From: Siphonodentalium dalli
Lineage: Eukaryota; Mollusca; Scaphopoda; Gadilida; Siphonodentaliidae
Length of the DNA stretch: 64,000 nucleotides
Assembly: GCA_032622095.1 (NCBI GenBank)
Contig: CP136064.1
Span: 52,024,073-52,088,072, forward strand
Direction: 5' to 3'
Shown piece after piece: positions 11,702-19,279 of this stretch (positions are counted from its first letter, which is position 1; every line of letters begins with the position of its first letter). The translations under genes were made by a program, and so were the position numbers. The notes under the pieces are model-generated. The model worked only from the letters and a program-made list of their open reading frames with translations, was not told the origin of the DNA and searched no databases.

Positions 11702-11980
11702 TGTGTTATCTTTTGGGTTATGGCAAAGATAAGCTTATTTATATAAGGTTCTCACCTGTTTTACTCTCCTAGTCCTTCCAGCTATATACTTCCCTCGCGT
11801 GCTTTTCCGATGGCGGTCCCGATTCAAGAGAGCGCACACTTCATTTTTAGCTCCGCCCTTCTCTCCCGTCTTTCTCCCTTATTACCCAATCACAGGCCAG
11901 TTAGAGTTCAAGGTGTCAAAGGTTACAGTTCATGGTTTCTTATGGGTCAGAGGTCATAGTTCATACTGACATATTCTACA
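11702..11980 (-). repeat. 3' LTR (left copy)
   Basis: 279 bp. On the plus strand it starts TGTGTTATCTTTTGGG and ends ACATATTCTACA. Identical by eye to 23,058-23,336. In element orientation a TATA-like TATATAAATA lies at 11,737-11,746, about 35-45 nt before the LTR end. If that box is used, R plus U5 would be unusually short. Flanked outside by TCAC. Confidence 0.93.
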
Positions 11981-11993
11981 CTCCTCCCCCTCC
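11981..11993 (-). promoter_or_regulatory. Polypurine tract (plus-strand primer)
   Basis: The minus strand reads GGAGGGGGAGGAG, ending exactly at the first base of the 3' LTR. This is the expected position and composition of the plus-strand primer of an LTR retroelement. Confidence 0.85.
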
Positions 11994-12129
11994 AGTTCTT
12001 GCAGAATGCATTGTGAGGACTTCTGCTATCCTATCTGGTCTGCGACTGGGTGGTTATAAACAAATACATGTAGACAAATTCCGCTTTGTACAATCCCCTC
12101 AACAGGATGTCGCCGTTCCTCGTTGACAC

Positions 12130-12315
12130 CATGCCCTAGCTCAGCGTTCCTCGCTGTTCCCACATTGCAGCTCAGCGTTCCTCGCTGTTCCAATATTGTA
12201 GCTCAGCGTTCCTCGCTGTTCCCATATAGCAGCTCAGCGTTCCTCGCTGTTCCCATATAGCAGCTCAGCGTTCCTCGCTGTTCCCATATAGCAGCTCAGC
12301 GTTCCTCGCTGTTCC
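12130..12315 (-). repeat. 31-bp minisatellite derived from the end of the accessory ORF
   Basis: Six units of 31 bp, each containing CTCAGCGTTCCTCGCTGTTCC on the plus strand. On the minus strand this is the last codons and stop of the KptA-TatD ORF (residues LLYGNSEER then TGA), so the terminal codons and stop were copied repeatedly into the 3' untranslated region. The outermost units are more diverged than the central three. The array sits between the ORF stop and the polypurine tract. Confidence 0.85.
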
Positions 12316-14949
12316 CCTGCCAATGACTTCTTGGGTTTGACCCCTTATTTCCGCCACAGCAGCCACTACTTCGCCTATATTCTTTGGGCTAGAAAATGCC
12401 CTGCTCCCTGCAAAGTACGGTCCATACGTCTCTACCAGCAATCTTTCGTCCGGAACACTCCTCAAGGCCTCTTTCTGCTCTTCATCAAAATGTTTCACCA
12501 GCCCAGTAAACCCAAAATAACAATTTGGTAACTCCATCCATTCCCTCAGTACTTCAGATCTCTGTGAGCAACAATGGAGATGCAGTGGTTGGTTGACAAG
12601 CCTCATTCTCCTAATGATGTTCAATGCAATCCTTGCCACTCGATCTCCATACCTGCTGGCTCCTCTAAGGTGTAGAATGATGGGCTTACTGGGCATGCTT
12701 AATTTCAGGAGGTCTATGAACAGCCGTTCTTGTAAGTCGAATGAGGATGGGTGACTAGTATCATCCAGGCCAATCTCTCCCAAAGCACACACCGAACGAT
12801 GGTTCAGATAATCTCTAATAAGATCCAGGGTGCGGCTTGAAGCCTGCCGATAGTTTTTCGGGTGAAACCCTATAGCTGTTCTCCACCTCTGACCAAGATC
12901 CACTGTCCAGGGGTAAGACTCCGGATCACAAAATACCGCAACCCCACCGATTACGCTACATGGGACCTTTCCGTCCGGAAATCCCTCAAAATATTGGTCC
13001 CAACAAAGGGTATCGGTGCCCTTGTTCGCTCGCTCCAGAATCCGATCCGGGTGGAAATGACTGTCATATAATTTGAGCAGTGGCTTTGGGGGAGGATCAG
13101 CGAGAGCGTCTTCACACTCCACCCAGGCCTCCAAACTGTCATCCTCCAGTTCTATCTCCAAAACCCCGCACTTCTCGGTCTCCATGGGGCAGGTCTGGTG
13201 TTCTCCCTGGGACTCTAAGAACCTTTCTTCCTCTGGTGGAGACTTTGGTGTGGACTCTATACTGCTATCCTGACTGTCTGTGGCCCCAGACTGGCTCAAC
13301 CCGGTGAGGGGTCGAGTCAAAGTACTGGGCTCCTCAGGCACCCTCTCTTCGACTTGAGTCTTCCGATCCATCTCGGTTAGGGGACGGACCATAGAATAAT
13401 CCTCCGTACTCACCAGTACCTCCTGGGTAGCAATCGTCTGGTCCCACCCGGTTAGCGGTAGGATCATAGGCGACTCTACATCTTCATTGGTGGAGCACTC
13501 CTGATCCAACCCGGTGCGGGGTCGAACCACAGAAGCACTTCTCCCATATACTCTGATCCAATGCTCCTCCCGTGTCAATCCATCTTCTCTATCTCTACAG
13601 CACTGTTTCAACTCGTCCAATTTCTCCGGCTTAAGCATTTGAAGCAACACATAGAGAACCCTCCAATATAAAAAACAAGCAGGGGAGTTAATAGGACTCA
13701 ACCTACATTGTACAGTTTCCCCATCCTGAAAACATGGATCCGTGGACCGGCGCAGCCTATCTATGTAAAACTTATACATGTCTCCTGATATACTAGTATC
13801 GGGCGAAATCAGTCGGTCAGAATTAATCTTGTCGATCAAAGGTTTGAAGTGTTCTAAGGTCACCGCCTCCATAGGAATCCTTTGAATAAATCCAACCAGT
13901 GTTTTTATTCCCTCTGCCATTTGTTGACATATTATCTCAGCCTGTTCAATTGAAACCGGTTCCCACAAAGTCTCTGGAACATGCGCATACAAGACATGTC
14001 GTTTCAATTGTGAAAACCTTCCCCTACATATCAAGCATAGAGTATTTCTGTTCTGCCTTAATCCTGCTTTCTTCAAATTCTGTTTAAGACGCCACCTGCG
14101 ATAACTTCTAAGGGTGGAAAACTTCTTTTCTGTCCTCGGCTGTGGAGTCGATGGTACTTCTCCCAGTCTGCTCCTCTCTTCATCCCTCCGAATTACATCT
14201 TTGAAAAAGGCTGGTGGTATCGTATGTTCCTCATCCCCTGGAGATAATATTACATTGTTAGCCGATCGAAATAATTTGAAGCCAGCCTGCAAATATTTAT
14301 TTATATCCAAATATATTGCCACTTCACTTAGGGCCCTCATTCCACTAACCACAGTTTTATTTTCCGGTTCATGGGTGGAGAAGTGGATCATCTGTCTCCC
14401 CATGGTCTTAAGCCCTTCAACCTTAATTTTCTCCCAATTTTCCAATGACGTTCCATGCACCGCTTGTTCCAATTCTTCGCATGTTAAGATGGGTGTCAAT
14501 TCTAGTTTCTCAACTGGTGTGGAGTGAGCTTGGTAAGCCTTGATCTCCATTAGTTCCATTAATCCTCTCTTTGATTGTCTTAATGCAAATCTGTTTTTTT
14601 CATTAGTATTTACTACCCGTGTGATGTCTTCTCTGGTCACCCCATGAAGAAATGGGTCCTTGAGCAAAATCTGTACCTCCATATACCCTTCCTTATTTAT
14701 TTTTGTAGTATGACGGAGCAAATACGACAAATGTCTCCCGATAGCTTCGTCATTTGGTTTCTTCCTGCCTGGCCTATCAGTCCTAAAATGGTGGACCGCA
14801 ACAGGGTCTTCGCAAACTACTTGTTGAAGCGTGTTCTGAGAATCACGGTGGGATTGATTTAAATCTAGTGACTCACTATGTCTTGATGGTGTCCAGTAAT
14901 GTGATTTCCTTCTGTCCCTCTCATTCATTCTTAACTTCTTTGCTGACAT
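12265..14949 (-). CDS. Retroelement accessory protein: KptA/Tpt1 RNA 2'-phosphotransferase - C2H2 finger - TatD nuclease
   Basis: 894 residues, uninterrupted. Residues ~65-255 match the Tpt1/KptA family, which removes splice-junction 2'-phosphates using NAD+. Visible are LSYLLRH (R79-H80), EKNRF (R120), AYQAHS, HGT (165-167), GRQMIHFS, SGMRALSEVAIYLDI (R205) and FRSANNVILSPG, so the Arg-His-Arg-Arg set appears intact. Residues 305-323 form a C2H2 finger (C-x2-C-x9-H-x4-H). Residues ~475-555 hold four degenerate RPLTGLDQ-like repeats. Residues ~627-890 are a TatD-like metal-dependent nuclease: HFH (631-633), GEIGLD (E725), ILHL (H760), LHLHC (H790/H792). The last metal-ligand motif, normally ETDAPY, reads ETYGPY (Asp to Tyr at 842). 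The ATG follows TTTTAG directly, a possible splice acceptor, 43 nt after the integrase-PHD stop in another frame. Position between integrase and polypurine tract is the env slot. Function in the element is unknown; RNA/DNA-end processing is inference. Confidence 0.88.
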   Translation of the reverse strand: MSAKKLRMNERDRRKSHYWTPSRHSESLDLNQSHRDSQNTLQQVVCEDPVAVHHFRTDRPGRKKPNDEAIGRHLSYLLRHTTKINKEGYMEVQILLKDPFLHGVTREDITRVVNTNEKNRFALRQSKRGLMELMEIKAYQAHSTPVEKLELTPILTCEELEQAVHGTSLENWEKIKVEGLKTMGRQMIHFSTHEPENKTVVSGMRALSEVAIYLDINKYLQAGFKLFRSANNVILSPGDEEHTIPPAFFKDVIRRDEERSRLGEVPSTPQPRTEKKFSTLRSYRRWRLKQNLKKAGLRQNRNTLCLICRGRFSQLKRHVLYAHVPETLWEPVSIEQAEIICQQMAEGIKTLVGFIQRIPMEAVTLEHFKPLIDKINSDRLISPDTSISGDMYKFYIDRLRRSTDPCFQDGETVQCRLSPINSPACFLYWRVLYVLLQMLKPEKLDELKQCCRDREDGLTREEHWIRVYGRSASVVRPRTGLDQECSTNEDVESPMILPLTGWDQTIATQEVLVSTEDYSMVRPLTEMDRKTQVEERVPEEPSTLTRPLTGLSQSGATDSQDSSIESTPKSPPEEERFLESQGEHQTCPMETEKCGVLEIELEDDSLEAWVECEDALADPPPKPLLKLYDSHFHPDRILERANKGTDTLCWDQYFEGFPDGKVPCSVIGGVAVFCDPESYPWTVDLGQRWRTAIGFHPKNYRQASSRTLDLIRDYLNHRSVCALGEIGLDDTSHPSSFDLQERLFIDLLKLSMPSKPIILHLRGASRYGDRVARIALNIIRRMRLVNQPLHLHCCSQRSEVLREWMELPNCYFGFTGLVKHFDEEQKEALRSVPDERLLVETYGPYFAGSRAFSSPKNIGEVVAAVAEIRGQTQEVIGRGTARNAELLYGNSEER

Positions 14950-14960
14950 CTAAAATTTAG
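14950..14960 (-). promoter_or_regulatory. Possible splice acceptor for accessory-ORF subgenomic mRNA
   Basis: The minus strand reads CTAAATTTTAG immediately before the ATG at 14,949. CTAAAT resembles a branch site and AG abuts the start codon. Because the ORF is in a different frame from integrase and lies 10 kb from the 5' LTR, a spliced message like those used for env genes would explain its expression. The pyrimidine tract is weak, so this is a prediction. Confidence 0.4.
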
Positions 14961-14992
14961 GAATAGACTTTGTACGACGAAGCTGAACATTA

Positions 14993-15894
14993 TTAATTAC
15001 ACTCAGGACAGACGTATTGTTTTAAAGCTCGTCCTTGTTTTGCAGTAACCTTAACGCACTCCCCATGATACCATTCCCTGCAGCTGTTACATTGGATCAT
15101 GAATTTGCCATCGTCTATTTTATTGCACCAGCAGTACAGAATATCTGCAGAGGAAATAGAGGCTCTTTCCTCCCCTCTCTTAATGACGGCCCGTAGCCAT
15201 TTTGGCAGTTCCTCATCTCGACACAACTTAAGCCGGTCATGATGGAGTGTTACTAAACCGGTCTTAAGTCTGACCTTAAAGGTGCTCTTAGAAAGTAACT
15301 GCATTATTACGCCCGGTCCCTTCCAGTTCACCGACAGTTTTTTATTTTTCCCCTTGATAACTGCTGTGTCGCGTAGGTAAACTATATCTCCCAACTTAAA
15401 TGGTTTACAAAACATCCTGGCATCGTACTTTTTCTTCATTTGGACCTGAGACTGTTTTAGTTTATCTCTAGCAATCTCATGGGCGACCCTCATTGTATTT
15501 TCCAGTTCCAAAACAAACTCAGGTATATTTTCCATGCTTTTATGAGGGAAATTTGTGGGGTACATGAGGTCGACAGGTTTGGTTACCTCTCTGCCCAACA
15601 TCAAACGATTCGGAGTGAAACCGGTTTGCCGACAAACCGATGATCGCAAAGCTCCAGCTATTTGGGGTAGGAAAATGTCCCAACTTTTCTGTTTTTTGCC
15701 CACAAAGCAGCGCACCGCGTCCATTAAAGTTCTATTATATCTTTCGCATTGGCCATTAGCGGATGGTCTATATGGCGAGCATCGGAGCTTATCAATATTC
15801 AGTGCCTTACACATTTCCGCAAAAAGATCGCTCTCAAAGTTCCGCCCTTGGTCTGTCAAAATCCCAAATGGAAGACCAAAGCGAGTAAAGAATT
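14993..15894 (-). pseudogene. Integrase second half of core, C-terminal domain and PHD finger (5'-truncated)
   Basis: The open frame starts within the core domain at TDQGRNFESDLF (second catalytic Asp) and carries the Glu motif ANGQCERYNRTL. It then has a basic C-terminal region with a GPG-like module (VNWKGPGVIMQLL, LHHDRLK). The last ~50 residues are a PHD finger with the C4-H-C3 pattern (CWC, CNSC, HGEC, CPEC) and WYHGEC. A chromodomain, common at this position in Ty3/gypsy integrases, is replaced by PHD, which in other proteins reads histone H3 tails. Upstream homology stops at 15,894, where an unrelated insert joins. The first half of integrase lies inverted at 16.6-17.3 kb. The stop is at 14,993-14,995. 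Confidence 0.88.
15821..15894 (-). repeat. 74-bp inverted duplicate (copy 1) of the integrase core
   Basis: Perfect reverse complement of 17,218-17,291. It encodes the RFGLPFGILTDQGRNFESDLF region (shown only as landmark). Its right edge is the junction to the inverted block. Presence of the same 74 bp at both edges of the block, in opposite orientation, shows that the stretch was copied twice. Confidence 0.9.
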
Positions 15895-15900
15895 GGGGGA

Positions 15901-15926
15901 TGTAGAGTTACCAAAAGATAACACAT
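15901..15926 (+). repeat. LTR-end remnant inside the inverted block
   Basis: The plus strand reads TGTAGAGTTACC then AAAAGATAACACA. The last ~15 nt equal the 3' end of this element's LTR in element orientation (CCAAAAGATAACACA) and TGTAGA equals its first six bases. It is therefore either an internally deleted LTR or just the U5 end, in plus orientation, opposite to the host element. Confidence 0.75.
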
Positions 15927-15979
15927 TGGCGACGAGGATGGGATCCGAACCCACGCGGGGAAACCCCAATGGATTAGCA
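15927..15979 (+). other. PBS plus reverse-transcribed copy of the tRNA-Ser(GCU) primer
   Basis: Begins TGGCGACGAGGATGGGATCC and continues for 53 nt as the complement of the 3' half of tRNA-Ser(GCU): CCA end, acceptor, T arm, long variable arm with GGGG/CCCC, anticodon stem and the anticodon itself (TTAGCA). Identity ends exactly where the base opposite tRNA position 32 is expected. At the base opposite position 58 of the T loop it has C rather than T. A1-methylated adenosine at 58 and 3-methylcytidine at 32 are known modifications of eukaryotic tRNA-Ser. The segment is therefore best read as cDNA copied from a mature, modified primer tRNA. It is not a tRNA gene: the 5' half is absent and CCA is included. 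Confidence 0.82.
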
Positions 15980-16158
15980 TTGAGGAATTGTTAAAAAGTT
16001 TTTAAAATAGTAGTACCTGCCTGCAGACCCTAATTTTTTCCAGCCATGCAGCCTATTAGCAGAAACAAAGGAATTTTTTGTTTTGGCCTTATCTACCACC
16101 ATCTGAAAATTGATCTAAAATCTAATAAATCTTAAATATAGAATTTCCACAATAATTC
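15980..16158 (+). other. ~180-bp insert of unknown origin
   Basis: AT-rich sequence (TTGAGGAATTGTTAAAAAG...) between the tRNA copy and the RNase H fragment. No match to any other part of the element or window was seen. It replaces the RT core and most of RNase H. It could be host or other-element sequence picked up by template switching. Confidence 0.5.
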
Positions 16159-17291
16159 TGAAAAACATTTGAATGCAGATGCGCTGAGTAGGATCCCATG
16201 GGACGAATATTGTAAAGCAGAGACTGGGATTGAATCGCTGCCTTGTGGGGGATGTTCCTACTGCAAAAGGGTGGAGTTGAAGAGAAAGAAATTTGAGGAA
16301 GAAGTGAATGACATAATACCTCTGTCTGCCATTTCACGAATTGGAAAAAGGGGGCAAGGCGCTAATTTTGATTTAAATTTATTTTGGGCCTCAGCTGGAG
16401 TAACACCAACCATGGATTCTCCTCAAACTAACCTGACTAACCCTCACAAAGAGGTCCCCAATAAGTTGCTTACACAGCCTTTGATCCCAAATACTCCATT
16501 AGGCCTACACGAGACCTAGGATCCGGGTGGAGAGACTATAAATAGAGAAACCAAGGATCCTATGGCCCTTTCCCTAACCGGAAAGGGGTCAGGTCCTGAA
16601 CATAAACCATCGGTCCAGTTAGTGGAATTTCAAAAGCACTCATCGGACGATATTAAGCTAGCTCAAGAAGCTGACCCAGATCTCAAACTTATTTTGAATT
16701 GGCTAATCAACACTGTGGAACCTTCGGAAGGGGATTTACTGATATCTAGCCCTGCTGCCAAAAATTATTGGTTAAATAAGGAACTTTGCGTTCTTGATAA
16801 TGATAATATTTTGTATAGAACCCGCAAGACTGGGCGAAAAGTTATAGTGGTTCCATTTAATATGAGAAAAGAAATATTTGAGTTATGCCACAATGTTCCA
16901 CTTTCTGGACACCAAGGAATGAGTAGAACGAAAGAGCGGGTCAAGGAAATTGGTTATTGGGTTGGGCTAAATAACGATGTTGAGATCTGGGTGGCAGCCT
17001 GCAAGACTTGCAATGTTTGTAAAAACCAAAGCCGGCACCCTCGCGCTCCACTTCAACAAATTCAAATGGGTGCACATGGACTTTTTGGGGCCATTACCGA
17101 GGACGGAACAGGGAAATGAATATGTCCTCATGATCGTTGACTCTTTCACCAAATGGGTGGAATGTATTCCATTACCTTCTCAAACAGCTATTGATACGGC
17201 GCGGGCAGCGATAAATGAATTCTTTACTCGCTTTGGTCTTCCATTTGGGATTTTGACAGACCAAGGGCGGAACTTTGAGAGCGATCTTTTT
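16159..17291 (+). pseudogene. Inverted block: RNase H end, integrase zinc-binding domain and first half of core
   Basis: On the plus strand, opposite to the rest of the element. It starts with KHLNADALSRIPW, the typical end of a Ty3/gypsy RNase H. A linker follows, then an in-frame TAG at 16,517, then the integrase HHCC finger (CHNVPLSGH ... CKTCNVCK, about 16,885-17,025). A frame change near 17,070 leads to VHMDFLGPLP with the first catalytic Asp and then the second Asp region at TDQGRNF. It ends at GCGATCTTTTT (17,281-17,291), where it meets RT sequence of the opposite strand sharing those 11 bases. The stop and the frame change make this portion non-functional. Confidence 0.85.
17218..17291 (+). 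repeat. 74-bp inverted duplicate (copy 2)
   Basis: Identical to the reverse complement of 15,821-15,894. Its last 11 bases are shared with the antisense of the RT segment that follows, so the breakpoint cannot be placed more finely than those 11 bases. Confidence 0.9.
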
Positions 17292-17318
17292 TGGTTACCG
17301 CGTTCAATTTTCGATAAT

Positions 17319-19265
17319 CTAAGCACCACCGTACCGTATGATCGGGTTTATGGATAAGACCGGGACTGAACACCACTCGGACATAGAAGGTTTAATTATT
17401 CCGGCGCCCAAAAGTTTCTTCAAGTGCGACTCCTCCTCCCCCGCAAAGGCTTCCGGGGTCCTGCGCATTCTTAATTTAACGGGTGTTGCATCACCAGTAG
17501 GAATGGTGTGCTCTATAGCCGTAAAGTGCCCAAGATCATATTCGTGGGTAGCAAAAATGTCTTGGAATTCTATTAATAAGTCTTTTAATTTCAATTGTTC
17601 TGAATAATTCAAGTGTACTATTGACCTTTCAAAAAGTTGTGATAAATGAGGGGGCAATGTTGAGATATTTCCATTTTCCACTACAGTTTCATTGACTCGT
17701 GGGTGATTATCGCAAATCCTTTCCGACGTCAGTGAACTAATCTCAGAAACATGAGAGATTTGACGGTTCTTCCTCAGCGTTACCCAAGACCCGGTAGGAT
17801 TTAAAATGCAACAAAGTATTTCAGTGGTCCCTTTACTGTGTAACGAACACCCCACAATTATTTTATCCCCTATAACTGGTTCTACTATAAAATCGTGAGC
17901 CATGGAATTTACTCTACAACCGACCAGCCTACCTGTACGAGGGGGAATCACACATTTATTGGAAATCATTACCGGTTGAATCCTTTCTTCCGGTTTTTTA
18001 TCACTCATCCTTTGGTTAGAAAACAAATAGGAACCTACGTGTACGTCACTCTCCCTCCCGGGGCCTGTACCGACTATCATACTCTCGCCAAGTTGGTCCT
18101 CAGGCGGTAAGACCGGGAGATCAGAACTTGCAGTCATATTCTCACCAAGTTGGTCCTCCGGCGGCAAGGCCGGGAGATCAAAACTTGCAGTCATATTCTC
18201 ACCAAGTTGGTCCTCCGGCGGCAAGGCCGGGAGATCAAAACTTGCAGTCATATTCTCACCAAGTTGGTCCTCCGGCAGCAAAGCCGGAAGATCAAAACTT
18301 GCAGTCATACTCTCACCAAGTTGGTCCTCCGGCGGCAAAGCCGGAAGATCAAAACTTGCAGTCATACTTTTACCAAAAAGATGAGGACACTTCCTATTGA
18401 CTGTACCAATTCCCACCAGCCCAAATGTACACAAAGGACTACCACAAGATATAGGAATGAGTTCGTTATTGAGGCGGAGTTCATCATTTAAGAGATCTAA
18501 GGTCATAGAATGTTTTTTCATGAAATCATAGCCTAAGAGCATTTGATCATAAATGGGTGCTACATAGAAATTTTCCTGAAAGATTTGGGCTCCCAATTTA
18601 ATCTCTACTGGCCCTACATATAACCCTCCCATACCAGAATTCCTGGCGGCTAACTTTAAGTTCACATGATTTATAATTGGCGGTGTTATAGTAAAACCTT
18701 CAAAAATCTTATCGGAAATTATGGAGACTTCTGCGGCTGAATCTATTACCGATTCCACTTCCATACCATTTAGAAATACATTCACCATCGCCAACGGTCT
18801 TTGAACCTTATGAATCCCAACTTCCGGATCGGCTGGTAAAGAGTTGCTGAGAATGTTAGGTAGAGTTTTTCCCTCTAAATCTCCCAGCAACCCTTGACAG
18901 GCCTGGTCCCTCAAAAGTGTTTGGGCTGTGATAAAGTTTGAGACTGCCATCGAGTCCTTTAAACCATTGAGTACCAAACCCTCTCGCGCCGTAAACTCTG
19001 ATGTTAAATCAATCAAAATTCCCTCCGATACTGAAATAACCTCGGGTATTGTATCACTTGAGAAATTGATCAAATCGTCAGGTATTGATTTAACTATTGA
19101 ATCCATTAAGTTGTCGGGTATTGGGTTAACTTTATTGGATACCCGGCTGATATTATTGAGAGGAAATGGCTCCCCTTTAACGGACAATTCATTTACATGT
19201 ACATCTGTGTAATCAATATTTACATTTATTAGCTCATTCTTACCAACTTCCTTGAGACCATCCAC
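17319..19265 (-). pseudogene. Pol N-terminal part: aspartic protease and start of RT (truncated)
   Basis: An open frame in the -1 frame relative to Gag. It is open upstream to overlap the Gag end (first shown codon GTG), so -1 frameshifting from Gag is plausible; no classical slippery heptamer was seen. Residues ~155-265 are a retropepsin: VIDSAAEVSIIS (catalytic Asp ~175, DSA instead of the usual D-S/T-G), a flap region and MLLGYDFM. Residues ~298-395 are five 19-residue tandem repeats. The RT begins near residue 600 (RTPEAFAGEEESHLKKLL, SEWCSVPVL). One base is missing after VPVL: the next frame carries DYRKLNAVTKKDR. Soon afterwards the RT is cut off at the inverted block. The palm motif with the catalytic YxDD is absent. 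Confidence 0.85.
18085..18375 (-). repeat. 57-bp in-frame tandem repeat in pol, five units
   Basis: Five consecutive 57-bp units, each encoding 19 residues of the form SFDLPALPPEDQLGENMTA. The unit length is a multiple of three, so the reading frame is preserved. Units differ by a few bases; the first and last are most diverged. It lies between the protease and RT, where it may act as a flexible acidic linker. Confidence 0.9.
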
Positions 19266-19279
19266 AAATGGAGCCGGAA

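Noticed and set aside
12265-14949. Host tRNA-processing gene
   Set aside because: No introns, located between integrase and polypurine tract inside identical LTRs, and its 3' end is amplified within the element. Element-encoded is far more likely, though an ultimate host origin is possible.
15927-15979. tRNA-Ser gene or pseudogene
   Set aside because: It lacks the 5' half, includes the CCA complement, and follows an LTR end exactly as a primer-binding site does. A primer copy explains all of this better.
18128-18491. Plus-strand repeat proteins opposite pol
   Set aside because: Shadows of the 57-bp in-frame repeat of the minus-strand pol gene.
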